A stretch of 64,000 nucleotides of DNA, from positions 1 to 64,000 of the forward strand of contig JAHWKW010000017.1 in NCBI GenBank assembly GCA_019347675.1, read 5' to 3'. The notes under the pieces are model-generated. The model saw only the letters and a list, made by a program, of their open reading frames with translations, ran no database searches and was not told where the DNA came from. The DNA is from Actinomycetota bacterium (GTDB taxonomy: Bacteria; Actinomycetota; Nitriliruptoria; Nitriliruptorales; JAHWKO01). A program made the translations under genes and the position numbers. This document shows, piece by piece, positions 54,436 through 62,898 of this stretch; within the stretch, counting starts at the first letter, position 1, and each line of letters begins with the position of its first letter.

Positions 54436-55722
54436 TCACCCCAGCCGCTCCTTGCGTCCGAGGATTCCCTGGGGGCGGATCAGCAGGACGAGCACCAGTA
54501 CGAGCAGAGCCCAAGCATGTTGAAGCTCTGCCCGTAGCCACACCGTGCTGACCTGGCTGACGATCCCGATCACCAGACCGCCGACCATCGCGCCGTACGC
54601 GGTGCCGAGACCTCCCAGGATCACCGCGGCGAACATCAGCAGCAGCAGACGGAACCCCATGGTCCACTCGACGGCGGTGACCAAGCCCTGCAGCACCCCG
54701 CCGATGCCGGCCAGCGCCCCGCCGAGGATCCACACCACCAGGATCACGCGGGCCACGTCGATGCCGGAGGATTCGGCCAGGTCCGGGTTGTCGGCCACGG
54801 CGCGCATCGCTTTGCCCATGCGGGTGCGCTCGATCATCATCGCCACGCCGACCAGGATCGCGGCGGACAGCGCCATGACGGCGAGATCGCGGGGCGTCGC
54901 GGCGACCGGTCCCCACCGGATCCGCTGCTGCACGGTGTACTGGGCGTAGGGCGACTGGCGGCTGCCGTACCACAGCACCAGCACGTGCCGCATCAGCAGC
55001 GACAGGCCGATCGTGATCACCAGGAACTGGAAGCCACCGACCCGTCGCTCGCGCAGCCGCGCGAACATGCCTGCCTCCAGGCCACCCGCGAAGACTCCGC
55101 CGACCGCCGTGGCGAGGATCGCGGCGAACACCAGGTGCAGCTGCGGTCCTTGGACGTTGAGGAACCACGCGACGATCGCGCCGAACGTCACGAACTCGCC
55201 GTGCGCGAAGTTGATCAGCCCCGTCGTCCCGAAGATCAGCGACAGCCCCACGGACGTGATGGCGATGATCAGACCGAACTTGATGCCGTCCACGAGCCGC
55301 TGTGCGAGAGACCGGAACGGGAAGCTGAATCCACCCGCCGCGCTCTCGCCCATCGGGAACAGGACGCGCCGACTGCTGCCGCGGACCGTGATGGTCGTGG
55401 GGTTGTTGTCGGGGTTCTTCAGGCTGACGTCCTCGGGGAGCGTGTCCTCGTTGATCTCGATCACGTAGGCCCCGCTGCGGGGAACGTCGACACTCCAGTC
55501 CCCGTCAGCGTCGGTCTCGACCGTCTCCTGGAAGCCGGCGTCCTCGCTGAACACGATCAGCTCGACCCCGTCGAGGGGTTGTCCGTCGGCTGTCTGAAGC
55601 GTGCCGAACACGCCGGGCTGTCGTTGGTCCTGCCGGTCGCCGCTCTCACCGCTCAGGGCGGCAGCGGTGGCCGTCAGCGAAGCCAGCACGATCATCACCG
55701 CGGCCGTCAGCCAACGCCGCAC
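54436..55722 (-). CDS. livH: LivH-type permease with N-terminal exported carboxypeptidase-regulatory-like domain
   Basis: A 428-residue protein. Residues 1-25 form a signal peptide (WLTAAVMIVLASLTATAAAL). Residues about 37-120 form a carboxypeptidase-regulatory-like beta domain (GVFGTLQTADGQPLDGVELIV, ETDADGDWSVDVPRSGAYVIEI). The LivH permease begins near 140 (LVDGIKFGLIIAITSVGLSLIFGTTGLINFAHGEFV) and has the coupling loop RTRMGKAMRAVADNPDLAESSGI. Ordinary LivH is about 290-300 residues and lacks the outer domain. It is the first gene of the operon, 59 bases before livM. Confidence 0.88.
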   Translation of the reverse strand: MRRWLTAAVMIVLASLTATAAALSGESGDRQDQRQPGVFGTLQTADGQPLDGVELIVFSEDAGFQETVETDADGDWSVDVPRSGAYVIEINEDTLPEDVSLKNPDNNPTTITVRGSSRRVLFPMGESAAGGFSFPFRSLAQRLVDGIKFGLIIAITSVGLSLIFGTTGLINFAHGEFVTFGAIVAWFLNVQGPQLHLVFAAILATAVGGVFAGGLEAGMFARLRERRVGGFQFLVITIGLSLLMRHVLVLWYGSRQSPYAQYTVQQRIRWGPVAATPRDLAVMALSAAILVGVAMMIERTRMGKAMRAVADNPDLAESSGIDVARVILVVWILGGALAGIGGVLQGLVTAVEWTMGFRLLLLMFAAVILGGLGTAYGAMVGGLVIGIVSQVSTVWLRAELQHAWALLVLVLVLLIRPQGILGRKERLG

Positions 55723-55818
55723 GGCCTGCCGAGGGATCGGACCCTCCCTTCCATCTGTGCCGCGGGGAGTCTAGATGTCGAAGGCGCCGTCGCTCGACGC
55801 GGCGCCGTGCTGGGTACC

Positions 55819-56388
55819 ATGCTGTCCAGCTCGAACAGGGACGCCCCGGTGCAGTTATCGGACCAGCTGCTCGCCCTCCTCACGATCGTCTCGCTCATCG
55901 GCGTCGTCGTCCTCGGAAGCGCGCTGACGGTCGTCGCCCTCCGCCTGAGGCGCCTGCGCACCGGGTACGACGCTGTCCTCGACCCGGCCCGGCGCGAGGA
56001 CCTCTTCGAGGTCCTCGAGCGCCGCTTCGGCGAGGTCGAGCAGTTGCGCGAGGCGATCGCGGTGGTGCACCGCAACACCGAGCATCTGCGCAGCCTGCTG
56101 CGTGCGGCCGTGTCGCGTGTCGGCGTCGTCCGCTACGACGCGTTCGACGACATGGGCGGGGCGCTGTCGTTCTCCGCGGCGATCCTCGACGAGTCCGGCG
56201 ACGGGGTCGTGTTGTCATCCATCAACGGACGGACAGAGGCGCGGACCTACGCCAAGCCGGTAACAGGCGGGACGAGCTCCTACAACCTGTCGCCCGAGGA
56301 GGAGGCAGCGATCGACGCGGCGCTCACGGGCGAGCGCCAGGCCGTGGTCAACCCGCCGCGCCGCCGCCGTGGCCGCGCGGCGTCGTAG
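55819..56388 (+). CDS. DUF4446 family membrane protein
   Basis: A 189-residue protein. One N-terminal transmembrane helix (ALLTIVSLIGVVVLGSALTVVAL) is followed by a coiled-coil-like helix (RREDLFEVLERRFGEVEQLREAI) and the DUF4446 core (VGVVRYDAFDDMGGALSFSAAILD, DGVVLSSINGRTEARTYAKPV). The C-terminus is Arg-rich. DUF4446 genes occur in many Gram-positives with unknown function. It starts at ATG 55819 (GTG 55849 is possible). It is 6 bases upstream of pheA, so probably the same transcript. Confidence 0.85.
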   Translation: MLSSSNRDAPVQLSDQLLALLTIVSLIGVVVLGSALTVVALRLRRLRTGYDAVLDPARREDLFEVLERRFGEVEQLREAIAVVHRNTEHLRSLLRAAVSRVGVVRYDAFDDMGGALSFSAAILDESGDGVVLSSINGRTEARTYAKPVTGGTSSYNLSPEEEAAIDAALTGERQAVVNPPRRRRGRAAS

Positions 56389-56394
56389 ACCGCC

Positions 56395-57315
56395 GTGACG
56401 CTGGCGTACCTGGGTCCACCCGGCACCTTCTCCGAGACCGCAGCGCGGCTGGTCGCGGGCGCCGACGGCGATCTGGTCGAGCTCCCCGACGTCCTGGACG
56501 TTCTCCGAGCGGTCGCCGACGACCGCACCGCGCGGGGCGTCGTCCCGATCGAGAACACGCTCCAGGGCCCGGTCAGCGTGACCCTCGATGCGCTCGCGTT
56601 CGAGGTCGAACTGCTGATCGAGGCTGAGCTGGAGCTGCCGGTGCACCTGGTGGCAGCCGTCCGCCCCGGCGTGACGTTCGACGAGATTGTGACGGTCCGC
56701 TCGCATGACGTGGCCCTGGCCGCCTGCCGACGGTGGCTGTCGGCGAACCTGCCCGACGCCGAGCGGATCGCCTCGACCTCGACCGCTCGGGCCGCGGAAC
56801 ACGTCGCCAACTCGGACGCTCCCGAGCTGGCGGTGGTCAACCAGCTCGCCGCCGAGCGGTACGGCCTTGACGTCCTGGCCCGCAACGTCGCGGACCGGGA
56901 GGGCAACGTGACCCGCTTCGTGGTGGTCGGCCATCGTCTGCCACGCCCGACGGGGTGGGACAAGACATCGCTGGTGGTGTTCATCGAGGAGAACCGGCCG
57001 GGCGCGCTCCTGCAGCTGCTGGAGATCTTCGCCGAGCGCGATCTGAACCTGACCAAGATCGAGTCGCGGCCCACCAAGGAGGAGCTGGGCGAGTACTGCT
57101 TCTTCGTCGACGTGGAGGGTCACCTGGCCGACGAACGGGTCGGTGACGCCCTCGCCGCGGTCAAACGCACCCACCGCGAGGTGAAGGTGCTGGGCTCCTA
57201 CCGGCGTTCGGGAGCGCGCCAGCCGGAGGAATCGCAACGCATCGCCGCTGACGACGCCGCGTACCGTGAGGCGGCTGAGTGGCTGGCGGAGTGGCGCGAG
57301 CGCATCCGCCGCTGA
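56395..57315 (+). CDS. pheA: Prephenate dehydratase
   Basis: A 306-residue enzyme converting prephenate to phenylpyruvate in phenylalanine synthesis. Catalytic domain about 1-180: YLGPPGTFSETAAR, VVPIENTLQGPVS and the TRF motif in NVTRFVVVGH. The ACT regulatory domain (about 195-270) has GALLQLLEIFAERDLNLTKIESRPTK, where phenylalanine binds for feedback control. It starts at GTG 56395. No chorismate mutase domain is fused. It is followed by serS after 65 bases. Confidence 0.94.
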   Translation: MTLAYLGPPGTFSETAARLVAGADGDLVELPDVLDVLRAVADDRTARGVVPIENTLQGPVSVTLDALAFEVELLIEAELELPVHLVAAVRPGVTFDEIVTVRSHDVALAACRRWLSANLPDAERIASTSTARAAEHVANSDAPELAVVNQLAAERYGLDVLARNVADREGNVTRFVVVGHRLPRPTGWDKTSLVVFIEENRPGALLQLLEIFAERDLNLTKIESRPTKEELGEYCFFVDVEGHLADERVGDALAAVKRTHREVKVLGSYRRSGARQPEESQRIAADDAAYREAAEWLAEWRERIRR

Positions 57316-57380
57316 CGCGGTCGCCGTGTCGGTGACGCGGTCGCTGCCGCGGGGGCGCGTGTGGCGTAGCCTCGCCCACC

Positions 57381-58640
57381 GTGATCGACGTCCGACTCCT
57401 GCGTGACGATCCCGAGGCGGTGATCGCGGCGCTGGCGCGCCGTGACATCGCCCGCAGCGACGTCGAGCGCGTGATCGACCTGGACCGCCGTTGGCGGGAG
57501 GTCACCGCCGAGGTCGATGGGCTGCGCGCCCAGCAGAACGTCCGGTCTCGGGCGATCGGGACCGCGCCGGCGGAGGAGCGCCAGGAGCTGATCGCGGCTG
57601 CGGCTGAGCTCAAAGAACCGTTGCGTCGGGCGGAGGAGGAACAGGTCGCGGTCGCCGAGGCCCGTGACGAGGCCCTGGCCGCGATCCCCAACCTCCCGCA
57701 TCCGGACGCGCCCGCCGGTGGCGAGGACGACAGCGTCGAACTCCGCCGCGAAGGGTCCAAGCCGGAGTTCGACTTCGGTGTCCGAGACCACGTCGAGCTC
57801 CTCGAACCGCCGGGTGCGCTGGACCTGGCTCGCGCTGCCAAGGTGAGCGGGGCGCGGTTCTTCTACCTCAAAGGTGAGGGCGCGCTACTGGAGTTCGCGT
57901 TGGTGCGCTACGCGCTGGACGTCGCCATGCGCCACGGCCACCAGCCGGTGATCCCCCCGGTCCTGGTCCGCGACGAGGCGCTGTACGGCACCGGGTTCTT
58001 CCCCACCGACGAGCAGCAGATCTTCGCCATGCGCGACGATCCGCTGTACCTGGTGGGCACCTCGGAGGTGTCGCTGGCCGGGATGCACATGGACGAGATC
58101 CTCGACACGGTTCCGGTCCGGTACGCGGGGTTCTCCTCGTGCTTCCGTCGGGAGGCCGGCTCGTACGGGCGGGACACGCGCGGGGTCTTCCGCGTGCACC
58201 AGTTCGACAAGGTGGAGCTGTTCTCGTTCGTGGGGCCCGACGCGTCCAGCGACGAGCACGAGCGCATCCTCGCCATCGAGGAGGAGATCATGGGCGGGCT
58301 CGGGCTGCACTACCGCGTGGTCGACATCGCCAGCGGTGACCTCGGGGCGTCGGCGGCTCGCAAGTTCGACCTCGAGGCGTGGCTGCCTGGCCAGGACGCC
58401 TACCGCGAGGTCACCTCCTGCTCGAACACCACCGACTACCAGGCGCGACGGCTGCGGGTCCGGTGGCGACGTGACGACGGCAGTACCGAGCTGGTTCACA
58501 CGCTCAACGGCACGGCGCTGGCGGTGCAGCGCACGATCATCGCCCTGGTGGAGACCCACCAGAACGCGGACGGGTCGGTGGTGGTGCCCGAGGTGCTGCA
58601 GCCCCACCTCGGTCGCGAGGTGCTGTTCGCCCGCGCTTGA
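57381..58640 (+). CDS. serS: Seryl-tRNA synthetase
   Basis: A 419-residue class II synthetase that charges tRNA-Ser. The N-terminal coiled-coil arm (residues 1-105, RRWREVTAEVDGLRAQQNVR) reaches the tRNA variable arm. The catalytic domain has motif 2 FRREAGSYGRDTRGVFRVHQF and motif 3 NGTALAVQRTIIALVETHQN; TSEV (VGTSEVSLAGM) binds serine. Length is normal. It starts at GTG 57381. A tRNA-Ser(TGA) gene follows within 55 bases, so enzyme and substrate are adjacent. Confidence 0.96.
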   Translation: MIDVRLLRDDPEAVIAALARRDIARSDVERVIDLDRRWREVTAEVDGLRAQQNVRSRAIGTAPAEERQELIAAAAELKEPLRRAEEEQVAVAEARDEALAAIPNLPHPDAPAGGEDDSVELRREGSKPEFDFGVRDHVELLEPPGALDLARAAKVSGARFFYLKGEGALLEFALVRYALDVAMRHGHQPVIPPVLVRDEALYGTGFFPTDEQQIFAMRDDPLYLVGTSEVSLAGMHMDEILDTVPVRYAGFSSCFRREAGSYGRDTRGVFRVHQFDKVELFSFVGPDASSDEHERILAIEEEIMGGLGLHYRVVDIASGDLGASAARKFDLEAWLPGQDAYREVTSCSNTTDYQARRLRVRWRRDDGSTELVHTLNGTALAVQRTIIALVETHQNADGSVVVPEVLQPHLGREVLFARA

Positions 58641-58693
58641 GTGTCGTGCTGCACCGCCGTCGGGGCGGTGACCGGCGGTATCCTCAAAGGTTC

Positions 58694-58784
58694 GGAGGGT
58701 TGGCCGAGTCCGGTTGAAGGCAGCGGTCTTGAAAACCGCCGGGCCCCGCGAGGGGTCCCGTGGGTTCGAATCCCACACCCTCCG
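58694..58784 (+). tRNA. tRNA-Ser(TGA)
   Basis: Class II cloverleaf: acceptor GGAGGGT pairs with ACCCTCC, anticodon loop CTTGAAA gives TGA, a long variable arm (GGGCCCCGCGAGGGGTCCC) and T arm GGGTTCGAATCCC. The discriminator is G. It lies directly after serS. Confidence 0.96.
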
Positions 58785-58933
58785 CCGAAATCCTTGTCCT
58801 CGAGCGCTCGGTCAGGCAGATCCGCGCGGTACGACCCACTCGTGCGGCTGGCCGGTGACGTCGCTGATCCGCTCGGGGCGGTATTTTCCAGGCACAGGCC
58901 GGCACGTGGCGGAACAGGCCGGCACGGGCTCGG

Positions 58934-58993
58934 TCGGTCTGGAAAACCGCGCGGCCCCGCGAGGGTCCGTGGGTTCGAGTCTCACACGCTCCG
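58934..58993 (+). pseudogene. 3' half of a tRNA-Ser(GGA)
   Basis: From the anticodon stem (CGGTCTGGAAAACCG, anticodon GGA) through the variable arm (GGCCCCGCGAGGGTCC), T arm (GTGGGTTCGAGTCTCAC) and 3' acceptor ACGCTCC-G the sequence is tRNA-Ser. The matching 5' acceptor (GGAGCGT) and D arm are absent upstream, replaced by a repeated ACAGGCCGGCACG. It cannot fold as a full tRNA. Confidence 0.65.
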
Positions 58994-59184
58994 CCGACGC
59001 AGCGAAGACGCGGCGAGGACCAGCAGCGCAGCGGCGTGCCGTTCCGCCAGCTGCGGCGGGCACACGTGCGGTACCTCTCGCCGCGCGCCAACCCCTGAAG
59101 GCTCGGCTCCAGTGGCTCCTGTCCCGCGCTCGACACGGGGCGGAGGTCGGGGCCACGGTGTTGCAATTCTAGGGGAGAGAAACG

Positions 59185-59814
59185 GTGGCCTTCGTGGCGT
59201 TCGACCTCGACGGGACGTTGTTCGACTCGGTTGGCATGACGGTGCAGGCGGCACGGGCGGTCCTGGACGAGGCAGGGGTGACCGCCGAGGACGACGCGAT
59301 CCGCCGGTGGATCGGACGGCCGATCGAGGAGTTCACGACCTGGCTCGCCGAGCAGGTCCCGGAACGCCTCGCCGATCGGGTGGCCGAGGAGTTCCACCGC
59401 CACGAACGGGAGCTGATGGCCGCAGAAGCCGCGCTCTACCCGGGCGTCGAGGACATGCTCGATCAGGTCCGCGAGGTCGCGGACGACCTGGTGCTGTACA
59501 GCAACGGCCGCCGCGGCTACGTCGACGCGGTATTGGACCAGACCGGCATCCGCCACCGGTTCGACTTGGTCCGTCCCCGCCGCGACCATGAGGTCGGGAA
59601 GGATCCGGTCGTGGCCGATCTGGTCCATCGACTCGGCGACGCCGGGTTGCTGGTCGGCGACCGCCGCGACGACGTCGAAGCTGCCCACGCCCACCGGCTG
59701 CTGGTGATCGGTACGGCCTACGGTTACGGCGACTCGGGAGAGCTGGCCGACGCCGACCGTACGGCCGACCGGCCCGAGGACGTCCCACCGCTGGTGCGCG
59801 ACCTCCTGTCTTGA
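59185..59814 (+). CDS. HAD-superfamily hydrolase (Gph-like)
   Basis: A 209-residue phosphatase. Motif I AFDLDGTLFDSV, an alpha-helical cap (about 20-80), motif II LYSNGRR, a Lys in VGKDPVVADLV and motif IV LLVGDRRDDVEAA. It resembles phosphoglycolate phosphatase and related housekeeping phosphatases; the substrate cannot be fixed. It starts at GTG 59185 after AGGGGAGAG. It is convergent with the next gene. Confidence 0.88.
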   Translation: MAFVAFDLDGTLFDSVGMTVQAARAVLDEAGVTAEDDAIRRWIGRPIEEFTTWLAEQVPERLADRVAEEFHRHERELMAAEAALYPGVEDMLDQVREVADDLVLYSNGRRGYVDAVLDQTGIRHRFDLVRPRRDHEVGKDPVVADLVHRLGDAGLLVGDRRDDVEAAHAHRLLVIGTAYGYGDSGELADADRTADRPEDVPPLVRDLLS

Positions 59815-59826
59815 GCGGTGACGTCG

Positions 59827-60558
59827 TCAGCGCTGACGACGGGCCACCGCCTGCAACAGCAGCCGTTCGGCGACCGGTTGTGAGAAAGCGAGCTCGTGGC
59901 CCAGATCCAGACACCGTGTCGCCTGATCGACGGCGACGTGGTGCTGGCTGCCCCGCATCCTGCGGCGCAGGGTGGTGGCCGCGGTCTCCAACGCACGTCC
60001 GATCCAGCTCTCCGACGGGCCAGGGCGCAGCGGTTCGTGCCAGCGCACCTCTCCGTCGAGCAGATCGAACGGCCGAACGATGCTCTCACGGCGGGCCGGG
60101 TGGCGGTGCGCGTCGACCGACTCGATCGCCAGGACCCGCTGGCGGAGATCACCCACACCGTCGACCACGGGCGGGATGGGATCGGCGAACGACCACGCCC
60201 GGCCGGGGAGCGCCGCCGCCAGACGGTCGGCGCCGAGCGGTGCCGCCAGCGCCAGCAACTCCACCAGCGGGGCGTGGTAGCGGCCCTCGTCGAACGGCCG
60301 CGGCCAGGCGACGAACAGCAGCTGCTCACCGTCGAACGCGACCAGGCTCGGACGCACCTGTCCCTCGGCGCGTAGGTCGAGCTCGGCGGTTGCCTCCAGG
60401 AACCGCTCCGCGTCCTCCCAGCGCGCGCGCATGGCGACCTCCCGCTCGTCGGAGGCAGCTTCGCCCGCCGCTGGCGGGGACGGGGATCGGCGTGGTTGGG
60501 CCCTGGGGATAGCGGAGAACTGGCCGTTGCGGAGATCCAGTGGCGGTCTCTGCGTCAC
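59827..60558 (-). CDS. Hypothetical protein coupled to F420-type oxidoreductase
   Basis: A 243-residue soluble protein, no family recognised. The first 40 residues are Pro/Ser-rich and likely disordered; the remainder looks like an alpha/beta fold (VRPSLVAFDGEQLLFVAWPRPF, RHPARRESIVRPFDLL). GTG 60558 overlaps the stop of the upstream oxidoreductase gene by 4 bp, which supports both the start and joint expression. Confidence 0.65.
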   Translation of the reverse strand: MTQRPPLDLRNGQFSAIPRAQPRRSPSPPAAGEAASDEREVAMRARWEDAERFLEATAELDLRAEGQVRPSLVAFDGEQLLFVAWPRPFDEGRYHAPLVELLALAAPLGADRLAAALPGRAWSFADPIPPVVDGVGDLRQRVLAIESVDAHRHPARRESIVRPFDLLDGEVRWHEPLRPGPSESWIGRALETAATTLRRRMRGSQHHVAVDQATRCLDLGHELAFSQPVAERLLLQAVARRQR

Positions 60559-61505
60559 TCCAGACGTGGGCGGACCTCGCGCGTGAAGAAGTCGATGAAC
60601 GCGTCCTGCTGTGGGCCCACCTGGTGCAGGTACACGTGATCGAAGCCAGCGTCGACGAACTCGCCGATCCTGGCCGCGTACCGTTCCGGGTCCGGTCCGG
60701 TCAACACGCCGGCGATCGCCGCGTCGTCGCGCATACGGGCCAGGGCAGCCTCGAAGTGCTCGACGGTGCGCAGGTCAGTGCCCAACGGCCCCATCCCGTC
60801 GTTGCCCCACCACCGCAGGGCGGTGCGCCGAGCTTCTTCCTCGTCCTGAGCCCAGCACACGGTCATCTTCGCGTACCGGGAGGCGTCCTGGCCGGCGGCC
60901 TGCACGAACCGTTCGACCAGCGACGAGTCGGGACTGATGGCGATCACCCCGTCCCCGTGCTCCGCGGCGATCGAGGTCGAACGGGGTCCGCCGGCCGCGA
61001 CCAGCAGCGGCGGTGGACGCTCCGGTCGGGTGTACAGGCGGGCGTCCTCGACCGTGAAGTGCGTCCCCCGGTGGGTGACGCCGTCTTGCGACCACAGCGC
61101 GCGGATCACCTGGATCGCCTCTTCGAGCATGTCGAGGCGGACGCCCGGTGGCGGCCAACGACCGCCCAGGATGTGCTCGTTCAGCCACTCACCCGACCCC
61201 ACCCCGAGGAAGAAGCGGCCGTCGAGCGCCACCGCGGCGGTCGCCGCCGCATGCGCCACGATGGCCGGGTGCATGCGCATCGTCGGGCAGGTCACGCCGG
61301 TGCCGATCCGCATCCGCTGCGTGGCCCGCGCCAGCATCCCCACCACGACCCACACGAACGGGCTCTGGCCCTGTGCCTCGAGCCACGGGTGGTAGTGGTC
61401 GGAGACGAGCGCGAAGGTGAAGCCCGCCTCCTCGGCGCACACAGCGGTGCGAACGAGTTTGTCGGGGCCGTGCTCCTCGGCTGACAGGTGGTAGCCGAGC
61501 TCCAT
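60555..61505 (-). CDS. LLM-class F420-dependent oxidoreductase
   Basis: A 316-residue TIM-barrel enzyme of the luciferase-like family. LGYHLSAEEHGPDKLVRTAVCAEEAGF is the family start; FALVSDHYHPW, RMRIGTGVTCPTMRMHPAIVAHAAAT, GRFFLGVGSGEWLNEHI and ERPPPLLVAAGGPRSTSIAA line the F420 and substrate sites. The sequence is closest to the G6PDH-related subgroup. It transfers hydride with cofactor F420; the substrate is unknown. ATG 61505 follows GGGAGG. Divergent from the hotdog gene. Confidence 0.88.
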   Translation of the reverse strand: MELGYHLSAEEHGPDKLVRTAVCAEEAGFTFALVSDHYHPWLEAQGQSPFVWVVVGMLARATQRMRIGTGVTCPTMRMHPAIVAHAAATAAVALDGRFFLGVGSGEWLNEHILGGRWPPPGVRLDMLEEAIQVIRALWSQDGVTHRGTHFTVEDARLYTRPERPPPLLVAAGGPRSTSIAAEHGDGVIAISPDSSLVERFVQAAGQDASRYAKMTVCWAQDEEEARRTALRWWGNDGMGPLGTDLRTVEHFEAALARMRDDAAIAGVLTGPDPERYAARIGEFVDAGFDHVYLHQVGPQQDAFIDFFTREVRPRLE

Positions 61506-61644
61506 GGCGACCTCCCGACGCATGAGGCAAGGCTGGCGCGTGCGCGACGCGGGCGCCGCACCGGGCTCGGACGTTCGGGCATCAGGGGATGCCCGCTCAG
61601 GCCGGAATGCTGGGGGTGACGCCGGATCCCGAGGGAGACAGCCG

Positions 61645-62697
61645 ATGACCGACCTGGTCACGACCGGACCACCGCTGCTGGAGCTGAGTTGGGGACACCA
61701 CACGACGGAGCGCGATGAGGGCAGCCTGGAGCGGGCGTTCTATCCGGCGACCAAGTACCACAAGGCCCCCGGGTACCTGCACGGTGGCGTCGCCGCGGCG
61801 GCCCTGGTCGCAGCCGGCCGCTTGCTTGGGCTGGATGCGCAGCCGCCCACGTCGGTGGCCGTATCGGTGCGCCGGCCGGTCCCGCTCGGCGATCACCTGC
61901 AGGTCGTGCTCCGCCCGGGAGACGAAGCCGCCCACCAGGCCACCATCCAACGGCTGCTCCCGCCGGACCTCGAGACCGACACGGTCGAGCGGTTGGTGGA
62001 GGGGGTGGTGCGGTTCGGGGGATACGAGCCGGCACCCGACCTCGCCGACGCTCGACAGCTGGCAGCCGTGCCGAAGCCCGACGCCGAATCCCACGAGCTG
62101 TTCGCCGACTGCTGGGTGTGCGGTCAGGACAACCCGGAAGGGCTCCAGCTGGTTCCCGGGTGGTTCGCCGACGGGCGGGTGGTGTCGCGGCTGATCGCCG
62201 ACGAGCGCTACGCCGAAGGCGGGCCGGCCGCTCCGGCGGTCTCACCGCTGTTGATCTGCGCGATGCTGGCCTGCCCCACGTTGTGGGCCTGCCGTGAGCA
62301 GCTCGGGGCCCGGCCAGAGCCGGCGGCGACGCTGGTTGACCTCGACGTCCACTTCCACGCCGACGCGCGGCCCAGCACCGTTCTGCGCACCGTCGGGTTC
62401 GAGGGCGCCAGCGGCCGGTCGCTGGAGTTCGAGGCCGACGACCCCGACCGCTACCTGCATGGGGTGTCGGCCTTGGTGGGCGAGGACGGCACCATCTACG
62501 CCACCGCGGCGGGGACGTGGGTCGCGGTCGCCGAGGTAGCGGAGCGCGAACCGGGACGGCCGACGCCGGCGCGGGAGTTCATGCCGACCAAGGCGGGACG
62601 GCCCGAGGAGCGCAGCAGCGAGGACTGGGGCGAGCCGCTGCCGGGACGACGCGAGATGCCCGGCCCGCGCTCGGACCGTCCGGGCGAGCGCGCCTGA
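61645..62697 (+). CDS. Hotdog-fold thioesterase-like protein
   Basis: A 350-residue protein with two hotdog-like halves. YHKAPGYLHGGVAAAALVAAGRLLG in the first half is the usual HGG helix of acyl-CoA-binding hotdog domains. DCWVCGQDNPEGLQLVPGWF starts the second, as in many actinobacterial hotdog thioesterases, and ATLVDLDVHFHADARPST and GVSALVGEDGTIYATAAGTWVA complete it. The C-terminal 60 residues are Pro/Arg/Glu-rich and disordered. It probably hydrolyses or binds an acyl-CoA. ATG 61645 follows GAGGGAGA. Confidence 0.8.
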   Translation: MTDLVTTGPPLLELSWGHHTTERDEGSLERAFYPATKYHKAPGYLHGGVAAAALVAAGRLLGLDAQPPTSVAVSVRRPVPLGDHLQVVLRPGDEAAHQATIQRLLPPDLETDTVERLVEGVVRFGGYEPAPDLADARQLAAVPKPDAESHELFADCWVCGQDNPEGLQLVPGWFADGRVVSRLIADERYAEGGPAAPAVSPLLICAMLACPTLWACREQLGARPEPAATLVDLDVHFHADARPSTVLRTVGFEGASGRSLEFEADDPDRYLHGVSALVGEDGTIYATAAGTWVAVAEVAEREPGRPTPAREFMPTKAGRPEERSSEDWGEPLPGRREMPGPRSDRPGERA

Positions 62698-62766
62698 TGA
62701 GTTCGCGGGGCGCGTTGGCAGCTTGGAGGTCCGTCGTCGCGTCGCGGCGGCCCTCGCGGGGCGGCC

Positions 62767-62898
62767 TTCGCGCTCCCGGCGGTGTTCGCGAGCGTCCGCG
62801 CACACGTGCCCCGTGTGGCGGGGCGGTGTTCGCGCTCCCGGCGGTGTGCCCGCGCCTCGCCGCACACGTGCCCCGTGTGGCGGGGCGGTGTTCGCGCT
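62767..62898. repeat. 62-bp tandem repeat, two copies plus 8 bp
   Basis: Copies at 62767-62828 and 62829-62890, then TTCGCGCT again. Each contains CACACGTGCCCCGTGTGGCG, which can fold back on itself (GCCCC...GGGGC). It lies between the convergent hotdog and OsmC genes, where it may end transcription from both sides. Confidence 0.85.
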
